Part shown: piece by piece, positions 41,681-51,359 of the stretch
Layout: every line of letters starts with the position of its first letter
Position numbering within the stretch: position 1 is the first letter of the stretch
Assembly (NCBI GenBank): GCA_903921325.1
Contig: CAIXPL010000025.1
Coordinates: 68,905-132,904, forward strand
Reading direction: 5' to 3'
DNA from: an uncultured Pseudomonadota bacterium
GTDB lineage: Bacteria; Pseudomonadota; Gammaproteobacteria; Burkholderiales; SG8-39
Length of the DNA stretch: 64,000 nt
Made by a program: the position numbers and the translations under genes
Notes under the pieces: generated by a model
Told to the model about the DNA's origin: nothing
Database searches by the model: none
Seen by the model: only the letters and a program-made list of their open reading frames with translations

Positions 41681-42511
41681 TCAGAATTGCGGCAACCGCA
41701 GGTGCACAAATTGTGAACGCTCGCCGGCACTCAGGCGCACAACATCCTGCGGTTCAGTGCGTATCGTGGTACGCGGGCTGTACCGCATTGCGTTAACCGT
41801 ACCGACACCGGCAATCGCGAAGTAAAGACTATTGGGTTCGAGTTCAAGGTTGACACCGGCGTCAACCTGCACCAGCTCAAGCTTGGTCTGGCGTTCTGAA
41901 AAAATCCCCAACACCTTGACCGATACACCGGACGCTCCAGCGAGCGGCAGCCAGTCGTAATGAGCGCAATTCATGAGTACCGGCCGCTCATAGCGCGCCT
42001 TGGGATACACCAGCGGACGCTGGTGTATCTGCTCCCACACAGCCTCATAGGCGTCCTGATTCACCTTGGTGCCATCGGGCTTGAACCAGGTAAAGACGCC
42101 GTTTTCAAATCGCCCACCCTTGGCCTTCAACTCGCCCGCGGCGCGGTCCTCTTCCCGCTCGGGCGTCAGTCCCTCACCACTGGCGCCGCCAAATTGCACC
42201 AGCAGATTCCAGGTCTCTCCGTCGGAGGTCTGCGGTCCATAACGCACCCCTTCCGGGAAATACCCGGCGGCGCCCGCACGCAGGGAGCCATCCGAGTCGT
42301 AATCGAATTCGCCCTCAAGCTGAAAGCGCACTTGGTCAAAATTGTGCCGGTGACGCGGCGAGAAAAACTTGCCGCTGATGTTCACCAGTCGAACCGAATA
42401 ATTGTTCGGCCCGCCGTCGCCTTCCAGAATGCGATAGGAACGAATGACCCCCTCGCGAATCTGATTGGCGAACTGGGTCAGCTCACGGGTCTCGATCGGG
42501 ACGACTTGCAT
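41681..42511 (-). CDS. Double-cupin protein of unknown function
   Basis: A 276-residue protein. The first cupin core is FFSPRHRHNFDQVRFQLEGEFDYDSDG (about 49-75, with the His-rich metal site PRHRHNFDQ) and GAAGYFPEGVRYGPQ. A second, less conserved beta-domain lies from about 195 (VKVLGIFSERQTKLELVQVDAGVNL). Such two-barrel proteins are found next to catabolic genes in Burkholderiales but their reaction is unknown. It is on the same strand as the Bug-cupin pair, 136 bases upstream. Confidence 0.65.
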   Translation of the reverse strand: MQVVPIETRELTQFANQIREGVIRSYRILEGDGGPNNYSVRLVNISGKFFSPRHRHNFDQVRFQLEGEFDYDSDGSLRAGAAGYFPEGVRYGPQTSDGETWNLLVQFGGASGEGLTPEREEDRAAGELKAKGGRFENGVFTWFKPDGTKVNQDAYEAVWEQIHQRPLVYPKARYERPVLMNCAHYDWLPLAGASGVSVKVLGIFSERQTKLELVQVDAGVNLELEPNSLYFAIAGVGTVNAMRYSPRTTIRTEPQDVVRLSAGERSQFVHLRLPQF

Positions 42512-42559
42512 GGATACCCTCCGGGGGTCATTCAGTTACGGCGAGTTCAAGACCCTGGC

Positions 42560-42787
42560 TCAGCGCCAGCCCTGATGCCAACCATGCTCGGGATGTCGCC
42601 ACCCCCAGCCATATTCGGGGTGATGGGCCCAGCCATAGCCCATGGCAGGTTGCGGATAGATGGGTGCCACATAAGTGACCCCACCCGGCACGACAACCCC
42701 AGGCGGGGTGATCGCGACGCGCGCAGGGGTGACTACACACCCTGCAAGCGCAATGAGCGACAGCGTGACGACAACGGCTGCTTTCAT
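42560..42787 (-). CDS. Small histidine/tryptophan-rich lipoprotein
   Basis: A 75-residue protein. The signal MKAAVVVTLSLIALAGC has a lipobox LAGC with lipidated Cys17. The mature part is rich in Gly, Pro, His and Trp: PPGVVVPGGVTYVAP, then YGWAHHPEYGWGWRHPEHGWHQGWR at the C-terminus (a near-repeat of HPEYGW / HPEHGW). The function is unknown; the His clusters could bind metals. AGGAG lies before the ATG at 42787. The 274-base region upstream holds no recognisable gene. Confidence 0.7.
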   Translation of the reverse strand: MKAAVVVTLSLIALAGCVVTPARVAITPPGVVVPGGVTYVAPIYPQPAMGYGWAHHPEYGWGWRHPEHGWHQGWR

Positions 42788-43061
42788 GATGTTCTCCTCA
42801 AATCGCCCCAGGCCGGCAGACGATTTCTGTTCGTTGGCAGTGTACACGAGGGCAATTGACGAACGACCGCCTGCTGCCACAACGCCGCAAAGAGCCTGTG
42901 GAGCCACGGTTGCAAGCCAGTGCATGTAAGAAAAAGCTTCTGGCCTGCGCGGTATCGAGCGGTCAAACAGCATCCCCTGTTTATCCGCGCCGAGCGTCTC
43001 GGGATTAGCCGGCCACGCCTGTGTCCGCCACGCCTTTTCTCTTGCGCGTCACTGCGAGCGT
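42788..43061. other. Intergenic region without recognisable gene
   Basis: These 274 bases separate the small lipoprotein gene from the 2-oxoglutarate oxygenase gene, both on the minus strand. It should contain the lipoprotein promoter. I see no coding pattern and no strong repeat. Confidence 0.5.
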
Positions 43062-44093
43062 TTAAGCCGCTGTGCTTTTTAGTCGCGCCGCATCGCGTTC
43101 GGCTTGAACGTTGAGCTCAAGCCCGCGCGATCCGGCCAGTTTCGCCGCGAGGTGTTCGGCGATGGTGACCGGTGGGTACAAAGGCGGGTGCTCGGCATCG
43201 GTGCAACTGGGCAGGCAGGTGACCATGCCGTCCGAATTGCCATCATGAAAGTACGCCACCGAGCGTCGGCGCTTGACCTGGCCGTTGGCATCCACCGGTG
43301 GCAACACGCGGTGCATGGTTGAGATCCAGCGGTCGTTTGACCAACGCGACATCATGTCGCCCAGATTGATCAGCAGCGCGCCGGGCACCGGCACAACGTC
43401 GTGCCACTGCCCTTGCGCATCCAGGATCTGCAAACCCGGAGTGACCGGGTCAGCCCACAGCACAGTGACAATGCCGTAATCGGTATGCGCGCCCATACCC
43501 ATCTGGTCAACCTCGACACGGCTGACTCCGGCAGGCATTGCATAATGATTCATGCGCAGCACGTCGAGCGAATGATCCTCGAACGCGGTGAAGTAATCCT
43601 CGGGTACGCTCAACGCAAGTGCAAACAACCGCGTCATGCGCCGCGCAACTTGTCCGGCTTCGGCAAACCAGGCTTCAATTGCTGAACGAAAATCTGCCGG
43701 ATGGTCGGGCCACAGGTTCTCCGGGTAGTGCATCGGGTCGAGATCGAGGCCTGGATACGCCGACGCCGGTGCACCAATATTGAAAGCCTCGAACAGGTCG
43801 GCAGCTGAGGTCACTCCAAGACTGTAGCTCAGGCGCTCTGTAAGCGGCCCGCTATAGCCCCGATTGATCTTCGGCGAGATGGGTCGCCAACGCATCTTTT
43901 CGTCGGCTGGCAGGGCAAAAAACGCGTCGATTGCGGCAGTCATCCGATCACGCACAGCCGCGGGAATACCATGGCCGGTGATCTGCATGAAGCCGATCTC
44001 ACTTGCCGCACGATCAATCTGCGCGGCAAGTGTCCGGCGGTCCTGCTCGGAGGCTGTTTCAAAGCCCCCGATGTCTATGACAGGGACGTGCAT
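43062..44093 (-). CDS. 2-oxoglutarate/Fe(II)-dependent oxygenase, isopenicillin-N-synthase family
   Basis: A 343-residue cytosolic oxygenase. The N-terminal DIOX_N domain begins VPVIDIGGFETASEQDRR. The iron ligands are His and Asp of GAHTDYGIVTVLW (about 195) and the distal His of ISTMHRVLPP (about 254). The 2-oxoglutarate-binding Arg-x-Ser is in RRRSVAYFHDG. The family hydroxylates diverse small molecules. The BMP-type importer upstream on the same strand, about 30 bases away, may bring in its substrate; purine or pyrimidine compounds are one option, but this is inference. Confidence 0.87.
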   Translation of the reverse strand: MHVPVIDIGGFETASEQDRRTLAAQIDRAASEIGFMQITGHGIPAAVRDRMTAAIDAFFALPADEKMRWRPISPKINRGYSGPLTERLSYSLGVTSAADLFEAFNIGAPASAYPGLDLDPMHYPENLWPDHPADFRSAIEAWFAEAGQVARRMTRLFALALSVPEDYFTAFEDHSLDVLRMNHYAMPAGVSRVEVDQMGMGAHTDYGIVTVLWADPVTPGLQILDAQGQWHDVVPVPGALLINLGDMMSRWSNDRWISTMHRVLPPVDANGQVKRRRSVAYFHDGNSDGMVTCLPSCTDAEHPPLYPPVTIAEHLAAKLAGSRGLELNVQAERDAARLKSTAA

Positions 44094-44123
44094 GTGCTCA
44101 CTCTGTCAAAGTCTACGATGCCC

Positions 44124-45209
44124 TCATTGTGGCACGCTGCCCTCGACCCCTTCAACATACCAGTTCATCGACATGTAATCGCCCACCGGGAGCTTGGCAC
44201 CGGCGGCGACGCGCTCCTTGCCGGTATTGTCCTTGATCGGTCCACCGAAATAGTCAAAGCTGCCATTGGCGATGGCGGTCTTCTTGTCCTCGACCATCTT
44301 GACGACATCAGCCGGAACAGCCACATTCATTGGTGCCATCACAACCATCTTTTCTTTCAGACCCCAGCGCGTGGCCCGGTTGCCGGTCCAGGTCCCGGCG
44401 ATCACCGCCTTGGTTTCCTGCACGTAGTAATCGGTCCAGTTCTCGGTGCTGGCAGTCAGATGCGCCTTCGGGCCATATTTGGACATATCCGAGTCAAGGG
44501 CAAAGGCGTACTTGCCTTTGGCTTCGGCGGCCTGGATACCGGCTGGTGAATCGGTGTTTTGCGACAGCACGTCGGCACCCTGACCCATCAGGGTTTCGGC
44601 GGCCTGACGTTCCTTGCCCGGGTCGTACCACGTGCTCGCCCACACCACTTTCAGTGTTGATTTGGGATTCACGCTTTTCGCGCCGAGAATGAAGGCATTG
44701 GCGTCACGCACCACCGAGGGGATCGGGAACGATCCGATGAAACCCAGCGTGTTGGTCTTGGTCATCTTGCCGGCGATGATGCCCATCAGGTAAAAACCCT
44801 GATCGAAAATCGGCTCGTAGGTGACTACGTTGGTCGCCTGCTTGTAGCCATTCACATGCTCGAATTTCACTTTCGGGAATTGCTTGGCCACTTTCAGCAG
44901 CGGTTCCATGTATCCAAAGGAGGTCGCGAAAATCAGTTCGTTGCCATCGGCGGCCAGCTGCCGCAGCACGCGCTCGGCATCTGCCGTTTCCGGAACGTTT
45001 TCGATGTAGGTGGTCTTGATGGCCGTACCCATTGCCTTCTCCAGACCCTGGCGCCCCTGGTCATGTTGGAAGGTCCAGCCGCCATCGCCTACCGGCCCGA
45101 GGTAGACGAATGCGACTTTCAGCGGCCCGGCCGCCTGGGCCCCGAGTGCAGCGCAGGACAGAAGAACAGCCGCAGCCATTCTCCCAAGGACTCGTGTGTA
45201 GCGTGTCAT
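44124..45209 (-). CDS. BMP-family ABC transporter substrate-binding protein (nucleoside type)
   Basis: A 361-residue periplasmic binding protein of the basic membrane protein (PnrA/Med) family. The signal peptide spans about residues 1-27 (cleavage near AQAA). The core begins KVAFVYLGPVGDGGWTFQHDQGRQGLE, typical of this family, with later blocks NELIFATSFGYMEPLLKVAKQFP and GFIGSFPIPSVVRDANAFILGA. Known members bind purine nucleosides or riboflavin. A GGGG sequence is well spaced for the ATG at 45209; two codons upstream is another ATG. It heads its transporter operon in function but lies last in gene order. Confidence 0.88.
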   Translation of the reverse strand: MTRYTRVLGRMAAAVLLSCAALGAQAAGPLKVAFVYLGPVGDGGWTFQHDQGRQGLEKAMGTAIKTTYIENVPETADAERVLRQLAADGNELIFATSFGYMEPLLKVAKQFPKVKFEHVNGYKQATNVVTYEPIFDQGFYLMGIIAGKMTKTNTLGFIGSFPIPSVVRDANAFILGAKSVNPKSTLKVVWASTWYDPGKERQAAETLMGQGADVLSQNTDSPAGIQAAEAKGKYAFALDSDMSKYGPKAHLTASTENWTDYYVQETKAVIAGTWTGNRATRWGLKEKMVVMAPMNVAVPADVVKMVEDKKTAIANGSFDYFGGPIKDNTGKERVAAGAKLPVGDYMSMNWYVEGVEGSVPQ

Positions 45210-45272
45210 TCCCATTCCCCTTCATCATGTGTGTTGGACTGCTGATCGATCGGAAGCAATTTTTGCGCCCGC

Positions 45273-46193
45273 TCAAGTGCCGGGGTAAAAACTGCGTCCG
45301 AGCGATGCGGGTTGATTAAGCAAAATCGTCTTCGGATCGCGGCAGATAATGACCAGCACGACCACGGTTGCCGCGTAGGGCAGCATGGATAAGAATTCCG
45401 CCGGTACGTTCAAACCGATTCCCTGGGCAAACAGTTGCAGCACCGTCACTCCACCAAACAGATAGGCGCCCAGTACGACGCGACCGGGACGCCATGTGCC
45501 AAACACCACCAGCGCCAGTGCAATCCACCCCTTGCCGGCGGACATTCCTTCGGCCCACATCGGTGTCTGTACCTCTGAGAGATAGGCGCCGGCAATGCCT
45601 GATGTGGCACCGCCAAACATGACTGCCAGATAGCGGATCAGCACGACCGGATGTCCAATCGAGTGCGCAACGGCGGGTGATTCACCAATCGCGCGCATTT
45701 TCAGGCCGGCATGGGAGCGTTCCAGAAACCACATGACGGCAATCAGCAGGATGATCGAGCCATAGACCATCGGGTCATAGTGAAAGAGCAATTCACCGAC
45801 CAGAGGCAGGCTGGTCAGCACTGGAAATGTGACCCCCTCCATGCCCGGTAGCGGCATGCCGGCGAGATCATGGCCGACAAACGCCGACAGGCCTATCCCA
45901 AAGAGGGTAAGGGCAAGGCCGGTAGCAACCTGATTGGTCTGCAGGCTGATGGTGAGCACTGCAAATATGAGTGCCATGGCGGTGCCTGCGGCGGCGCCAG
46001 CCACGAAACCGATCCCCGCATTGCCTGTGGCCAGTGTGGCCGCAAAGCCGGCGATCGCCCCGACCAGCATCATGCCTTCGATACCCAGATTGAGCACGCC
46101 GGATTTCTCGACAATAGTCTCGCCAAGCGCCGCAAAGATGAGCGGCGTGGCCGCCACCACGGTGCTCTGCACCATTGGAACGAACGGACTCAT
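45273..46193 (-). CDS. ABC transporter permease, nucleoside/simple-sugar type (YufQ-like)
   Basis: A 306-residue integral membrane protein with about eight hydrophobic segments. The permease block is ETIVEKSGVLNLGIEGMMLVGAIAGF (about 24-49), characteristic of BMP-linked permeases. Later segments include MRAIGESPAVAHSIGHPV and GKGWIALALVVFGTWRPGR. It forms the channel with the permease encoded upstream. Its ATG overlaps the stop of that gene (ATGA). Confidence 0.9.
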   Translation of the reverse strand: MSPFVPMVQSTVVAATPLIFAALGETIVEKSGVLNLGIEGMMLVGAIAGFAATLATGNAGIGFVAGAAAGTAMALIFAVLTISLQTNQVATGLALTLFGIGLSAFVGHDLAGMPLPGMEGVTFPVLTSLPLVGELLFHYDPMVYGSIILLIAVMWFLERSHAGLKMRAIGESPAVAHSIGHPVVLIRYLAVMFGGATSGIAGAYLSEVQTPMWAEGMSAGKGWIALALVVFGTWRPGRVVLGAYLFGGVTVLQLFAQGIGLNVPAEFLSMLPYAATVVVLVIICRDPKTILLNQPASLGRSFYPGT

Positions 46194-47335
46194 GGCGAGC
46201 TCTCCAGAGGGGTGGCGCCTGGGCCGCCAGAGGAAGCGGCGGCCACCGGAGCAGCGGGTGCCTGATCCGGTTGACCGGTGGTGCGCACATTGCGTAGACG
46301 AAAGGTGATGAAGAGGTCTGCCGCAAGCAGATAGAACAACAGCAGCCCCTGAAACAGACCGGTGATCGCCGAAGGTAGTGCCATGCTCATCTGGCCCGAT
46401 TCACCGCCCAGATAGAGTAGAGACATCAGCAAGGAAGCGAGCACGATCCCTATCGGATGCAAACGCCCGACCCAGGCCACGATAATCGCGGCAAAGCCAT
46501 AGCCAGGGGAGATTTGCTGCTGCATCTGGCCGATCGGTCCGGCCACTTCGCAGATCCCTGCCAGACCGGCGGTCGCACCACTGATCAGCAGCGCGAGCCA
46601 GATGTTGCGCTTCTCGGAAAACCCGGCGTAAGCGGCGGCCGCAGGTGCGAGTCCGGCGACCTGCAGGCGAAACCCGGCATAGGTGCGGCGCGAGAAGAAC
46701 CACAACGCGCCCGCCAGTATCAACCCAAACAGGAATCCCCAGTTGGTTCGCCCGCCGTCGAACAGCAACGGCATGGTCTGCGCATCGGCGAATCCGCGTG
46801 ATTGCGGAAAATTGTGCCCGGCCGGATCGCGCCAGGGGCCGTGGACGAGATAGGACAGATAGAGCTGGGCGATGTAGACCAGCATGAGGGTGACCAGGAT
46901 CTCGTTGGTGTTGAAGCGCGTGCGCAGCCAGGCCGCAATGGCAGCCCACAGCATGCCGCCAATCACACCGGCGACCAGCATCAGCGGCAAGCCCCACCAG
47001 GTGCTTGAATCACCCAGCCACAGCGCGACGCCGCCACCAAAGATCGCACCCATGGTGAGCTGCCCCTCGGCGCCGATATTCCAGACATTGGCCTGAAAAC
47101 CCAGACCAAGCCCAAGCGCACAGAGCATGAGCGGGGTGGCCTTGAGCAACAGCTCGCCAAGGCCATAGCTTGAATTGAGAGGTTTGACGAAAAAAATGTA
47201 AGCCGCCTCGACCGGGTCTTTGCCGAGCAGGCGAAACAGGAGGAATCCAGTGACCAGCATGGCCACCGCCGCAATGACGGGCGAGGCAATCGCCATCGCG
47301 TGCGAGGGTGATGTCCGTGGTTCAAGCCGCAGCAT
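46190..47335 (-). CDS. ABC transporter permease, nucleoside/simple-sugar type (YufP-like)
   Basis: A 381-residue inner-membrane protein with about eight to nine helices. GLGFQANVWNIGAEGQLTMGAIFGGG is the conserved permease segment, and FNTNEILVTLMLVYIAQLYLSYLV is typical of this half. The C-terminal tail is Ala/Pro/Gly-rich and cytoplasmic. The start at 47335 (MLRLEPRTS) overlaps the ATPase gene by 14 bases; an upstream ATG in the same frame is less likely. Confidence 0.9.
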   Translation of the reverse strand: MLRLEPRTSPSHAMAIASPVIAAVAMLVTGFLLFRLLGKDPVEAAYIFFVKPLNSSYGLGELLLKATPLMLCALGLGLGFQANVWNIGAEGQLTMGAIFGGGVALWLGDSSTWWGLPLMLVAGVIGGMLWAAIAAWLRTRFNTNEILVTLMLVYIAQLYLSYLVHGPWRDPAGHNFPQSRGFADAQTMPLLFDGGRTNWGFLFGLILAGALWFFSRRTYAGFRLQVAGLAPAAAAYAGFSEKRNIWLALLISGATAGLAGICEVAGPIGQMQQQISPGYGFAAIIVAWVGRLHPIGIVLASLLMSLLYLGGESGQMSMALPSAITGLFQGLLLFYLLAADLFITFRLRNVRTTGQPDQAPAAPVAAASSGGPGATPLESSP

Positions 47336-48923
47336 GAGTCGCCTCCTCGCCGGCCTGGGCACCGAACTGCCCACTCATCCACAAACCGATCTGCTCGACG
47401 CTGGTGTCCGCCAGACGCACCGGCGGTGACAGCCGGCCACGGGCGAGAACGCACAAGCGATCACTCACGATGAACAATTCGTCGAGCTCCTCGGAGACCA
47501 CCAACAGGGCTACGCCCTGATCGCGCAAATCAATCAGCGCCTGGCGGATCAATTGAGCGGCACCGACATCCACCCCCCAGGTCGGTTGGGCCACGATCAT
47601 CACTTTGGGCTTAAGCAAGGTTTCGCGGCCGACAATGTATTTTTGCAGGTTGCCACCCGAGAGGCTCGAGGCCACCGAACGTTCGTCGCCGCACTTAACG
47701 TTGAAGCGAGCGATCACATCGCGCGCAAATTCGCGCATCGAATCGGTGCGAACCAGTCCGTTGCGCACCATCCCGTTGCGCGCACCCGTCAGCAACGCAT
47801 TGCTCGCCAGACTCATCGGCGGCACGGCTCCCCGGCCCATGCGTTCTTCGGGAACAAAGGTGAGTCCCAGGGCGCGCCGGGCGGCAGGATTCAACTGCCC
47901 GGCGGGCCGTCCGCCGAGCTCGATCGAACCGGCCGCAGTCAGGGTCTCTCCGGACAGGGCCGCCAGCAATTCTTTCTGGCCATTGCCAGAGACCCCGGCG
48001 ATGCCGAGAATTTCGCCGGCGCGCACGTCCAGGCAAACGTCCGCGAGAGAGGTTCCAAACGGATCGGCGGCCGCCTGCGTCAATTCGCGCACCGCCAGCA
48101 TCACCTCACCGGTCTTATTGGGTTCGAGGCGGCATTCAGCCAACTCCGAACCAATCATCAACCGTGCCAGACTGTCATTCGTTTCCTCGCGCGGAATGGC
48201 GGTGCCACTGACTTTGCCACCGCGCAACACCGTCGCGCGATCACACAATTCCCGAATCTCGTCGAGCTTGTGACTGATGTACAGAATGCTGCAGCCCTCG
48301 GCGGCCAGATTGCGCAGCGTGTGAAACAACACCCGGACTGCCTGCGGGGTGAGCACCGAAGTCGGCTCATCCATGATTAGCAACTTCGGCTCCTGCAGCA
48401 GGCAGCGCACGATTTCCACCCGCTGACGCTCACCCACCGACATGCTGTGCACCAGTCGATGCGGGTCAATCGGCAGCCCGTAGCGCTCGGACACTTCGCT
48501 GATACGCGTTGCCAGAACAGCATTCGACATCCGGGTGTCGAGGGCGAGGGCAATGTTCTGTGCCACGGTGAGCGTTTCAAACAGGGAAAAGTGCTGAAAC
48601 ACCATACCAATGCCCATGCGCCGTGCTTGCGCCGGTGAGGCAATCGTTTCGTAACGACCTTCCCAGCGGATATAGCCCGCGTCGGGGCGTACCACACCAT
48701 AGACGATCTTCATCAGCGTGCTCTTGCCCGCCCCGTTCTCGCCCATCAGTGCGTGAATCTCGCCCCGTCGCACCGTCAGATCGACCGATTCGTTGGCGAC
48801 GACGCTCGGGTAGCGCTTGGTGATTCCGGTCAGAACCAGGCGCGGCGGTGATTCAATCGGCTCGCTCAACGCAGACTCCACTAGGCTGGGGCAACGGGAT
48901 GATGGTGCCAGACCAAAGCACAT
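47322..48923 (-). CDS. ABC transporter ATP-binding protein, double-domain sugar/nucleoside type
   Basis: A 533-residue protein with two ATPase domains as in RbsA/YufO. The first has Walker A GENGAGKST (61-69), signature VGERQRVEI and Walker B LLIMDEPTS. In the second, Walker A is degenerate (GVSGNGQKE), the signature is LSGGNLQKYIVGRE, and the Walker B region is VAQPTWGVDVGA. Asymmetric sites are normal in this family. The true start may be a GTG at 48881 or later; the first 20 residues of the longest frame are not conserved and no Shine-Dalgarno is obvious. Confidence 0.9.
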   Translation of the reverse strand: MCFGLAPSSRCPSLVESALSEPIESPPRLVLTGITKRYPSVVANESVDLTVRRGEIHALMGENGAGKSTLMKIVYGVVRPDAGYIRWEGRYETIASPAQARRMGIGMVFQHFSLFETLTVAQNIALALDTRMSNAVLATRISEVSERYGLPIDPHRLVHSMSVGERQRVEIVRCLLQEPKLLIMDEPTSVLTPQAVRVLFHTLRNLAAEGCSILYISHKLDEIRELCDRATVLRGGKVSGTAIPREETNDSLARLMIGSELAECRLEPNKTGEVMLAVRELTQAAADPFGTSLADVCLDVRAGEILGIAGVSGNGQKELLAALSGETLTAAGSIELGGRPAGQLNPAARRALGLTFVPEERMGRGAVPPMSLASNALLTGARNGMVRNGLVRTDSMREFARDVIARFNVKCGDERSVASSLSGGNLQKYIVGRETLLKPKVMIVAQPTWGVDVGAAQLIRQALIDLRDQGVALLVVSEELDELFIVSDRLCVLARGRLSPPVRLADTSVEQIGLWMSGQFGAQAGEEATHAAA

Positions 48924-49081
48924 CGCGTGCCACAGACGGCTCGACGAACAATCGGCACCCGGTCCTCATTGATTACGCTGTGGGGGCCACCGCGCCTGTG
49001 CGGCGTGCGCCGGTCCGCCTCGATAGCCAAGTCAGCCGCACCATGGCGCCCCGCAGCCGGTGCCCGACTGGCACGCGTCGC

Positions 49082-50329
49082 CTAGGGCTGCAGTGCCCGC
49101 GTATGGCGTCGGTACATCATCAGGATCAAAACCGCCGACAGCGCCATCGCGCTGGCTGCGCCGACCAGGGAATAATGGATGCCAATGACCGAACCCACCA
49201 CGCCCACGGTCACCCCGCTGAACGCGCGCAGCCCAAGCGCGGACATGTTGAACAGACCGATCACCCGCCCGCGAATCTCTGCGGGCGCACCGAGCTGAAC
49301 GAGTGCCTGCGCCATGCTGCTGAACGACAGCTCGAGAAATCCGGCAAGTAGCAGCAGCGCCAAGGCGAGCGGGTAGCTGCTGGAAAGTGAAAACGCGATC
49401 AGGGCAAGGCACCACAGAAATGCCAAGGTCAGCGCCTTGCGCGCGCTGGCGCGCAATAGATGGGTAGTCTCAAGAATGACGCCCGCCAGCAACGCCCCCG
49501 CTGCATCCGCGGCCAGCAACATGCTGTAGGCCATGCCCGGATCGCCGTGCCCCAGATCGTGTGCAAATCCCGGCATCTGCGCCTGATAGCCGCTGCCGAT
49601 AAAAAACGACGCCGCGCCGCCGAGTATCGTCATGGCCACAATGACCGGCAAATGCGCGATATCGCGCATCGTCTGACCTATATCGGCGAAGCCGCGCACA
49701 GCCCGGCGCGGCCGCGTAACGTCCTTGCGAAAACGCGGTCCATAGGGCGCTTTCCAGAGCCAGAGGATCAGCGGCAGGTAATAAAGGCTGTTCAATAAAA
49801 TCCCATGGGCTGGCCCGAGGGTGAGCAACATGAACCCGCCCACCGCCGGGCCGACCAGAATGCCAACATAGCGCGCGGTTGCATTGAGCCGCACCGCGCT
49901 GGGCAACTCCGCCATCGGCACAATGTCATACAGCAACAGCTGGCTCGCGGTCTGCCACAGCACCCCGGCGCACCCATGCAATGTGAGCAGGATCATGGCG
50001 TGCCACATCTGCAGGCTGTCGGTAACGAAGAAATACCCCCAGCCGAGCGAAGCGCTCATGAACAACAGCATGGCAAGCTGAATCATCCGGCGCGGATCAC
50101 TGCGATCGGCGAGCGCGCCCACCGGCACCGAGAAGAGCAGAAACGGCAACCAGTGCGACACCACCGCAAAGCCTTGCAGGGCTGGCGAGTGAAACTTCTG
50201 GAACATCATCCAGTAGCTGATCACATGCTCGATGTTGTCAGCCATCATCGAGAGCACATAGGTCGCGAAATGCGCGCGGTAGCCGCCGATATAAAAGGCG
50301 GCAAATGACCGCTGAGGGGATGCGTTCAT
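49082..50329 (-). CDS. Major facilitator superfamily transporter
   Basis: A 415-residue MFS protein with about 12 hydrophobic segments, of the enterobactin-exporter-like subgroup. The A-motif-like loop is VPVGALADRSDPRRMIQLA after helix 2. The second half repeats as GAPAEIRGRVIGLFNMSALGLRAFSG. It could export a metabolite or drug; direction is inferred from the subgroup. The gene is 6 bases after the deacetylase gene, so the two are probably cotranscribed. Confidence 0.83.
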   Translation of the reverse strand: MNASPQRSFAAFYIGGYRAHFATYVLSMMADNIEHVISYWMMFQKFHSPALQGFAVVSHWLPFLLFSVPVGALADRSDPRRMIQLAMLLFMSASLGWGYFFVTDSLQMWHAMILLTLHGCAGVLWQTASQLLLYDIVPMAELPSAVRLNATARYVGILVGPAVGGFMLLTLGPAHGILLNSLYYLPLILWLWKAPYGPRFRKDVTRPRRAVRGFADIGQTMRDIAHLPVIVAMTILGGAASFFIGSGYQAQMPGFAHDLGHGDPGMAYSMLLAADAAGALLAGVILETTHLLRASARKALTLAFLWCLALIAFSLSSSYPLALALLLLAGFLELSFSSMAQALVQLGAPAEIRGRVIGLFNMSALGLRAFSGVTVGVVGSVIGIHYSLVGAASAMALSAVLILMMYRRHTRALQP

Positions 50330-50335
50330 GCCCGC

Positions 50336-51241
50336 TCAGACAAGAGGGAAGCGGTCGATGAACTCGATCGGATCGATTTTGTGCTGATTTACCCAGTGGG
50401 CCAATTCATCGTGGCGTGGCACCCAGACACCCGGATGCCCCTTGATGTGCTTGAGCAGGCGATCGAGCATCGCTGCCATCAGCGGCCGGCCACCAAAATT
50501 GCCGTGCATGGTGATGTTCAGAAATGACTGCGGCTCGTTGGCGTACAAGTAGTCAAACAGGTCGGTGTGGCAGCGCAGCCAGTCATCGGGGGCACCGCGC
50601 AACACGCGATTGTCGGCATAGTCGCTGTGCGGAATGGCGACCAGCGTGCGCGGCTTGCCACGATCTTTGACCGCGGTCGGAACGCGGCACGGCAGATCGA
50701 GGTAGTTGTAATCGCCGTGCCACAACAGTCCCTGCCTGGCCAGCAAGTCAGCGGTCCGCTCGGTCGTTGCGATGGTCGAACTCAACCAACCGCTTGGACG
50801 AACACCGCCGATCTGCTCGAGAATGCCCAGACAGCGCGCAATGAGTGCTTGTTCTTGCGCTTCATCGAGTCCGGGCAGCACTTCGTCCTGTGCGTAGTTG
50901 TGGCCGGCCACTTCGAAGCCGGCGGCGAGAATGTGCTTCACCGTATCGGGGAACAGCTCGGCCGAACGGGCGTTGATGCACACGGTGCCGCTCATGCCAT
51001 GGCGACGGGCCACCTGGATCAAGCGCGCGATGCCGGCGCGACCGGCGTAGCTGGACCATTGAATGCCCGCCCGATCAGGCACACCGGGCTTGGGCGGGCT
51101 GGTCATTGGCGAGTAGGGTGGCGCGGTGCCCTCAGACCAGTTCTCCATCAGAAACGTGAGCGCAACCACAATGCGCGCACCGCCGGGCCAGGCAATCGTG
51201 GCGGGCTGAGCGGGTTTTGAACGGTCTTGTTTACGCTTCAT
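50336..51241 (-). CDS. Polysaccharide-deacetylase-family hydrolase (allantoinase PuuE-like)
   Basis: A 301-residue NodB-fold protein. The usual catalytic T-F-D-D is replaced by ALTFLMENWSEG near residue 30, as in the cyclic-amidase-like (PuuE) branch. GHNYAQDEVLPGL (about 116) holds the metal histidine and FLNITMHGNFGGRP (about 237) the late motif. Members hydrolyse allantoin or related imides rather than chitin-like sugars. Together with the neighbouring BMP nucleoside importer this hints at purine or pyrimidine breakdown; no other ureide genes are present. Confidence 0.78.
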   Translation of the reverse strand: MKRKQDRSKPAQPATIAWPGGARIVVALTFLMENWSEGTAPPYSPMTSPPKPGVPDRAGIQWSSYAGRAGIARLIQVARRHGMSGTVCINARSAELFPDTVKHILAAGFEVAGHNYAQDEVLPGLDEAQEQALIARCLGILEQIGGVRPSGWLSSTIATTERTADLLARQGLLWHGDYNYLDLPCRVPTAVKDRGKPRTLVAIPHSDYADNRVLRGAPDDWLRCHTDLFDYLYANEPQSFLNITMHGNFGGRPLMAAMLDRLLKHIKGHPGVWVPRHDELAHWVNQHKIDPIEFIDRFPLV

Positions 51242-51359
51242 GAGCTTGCCTGTGGGATCAAATCGTGACGATTCACGCGAAGTTTCGCGTCTGGAGTTAC
51301 GCGCGGGTTCTGATATGGATCGAAGCGAGAATACGCTCGAGCACTCGCCGGTCGGGCTG

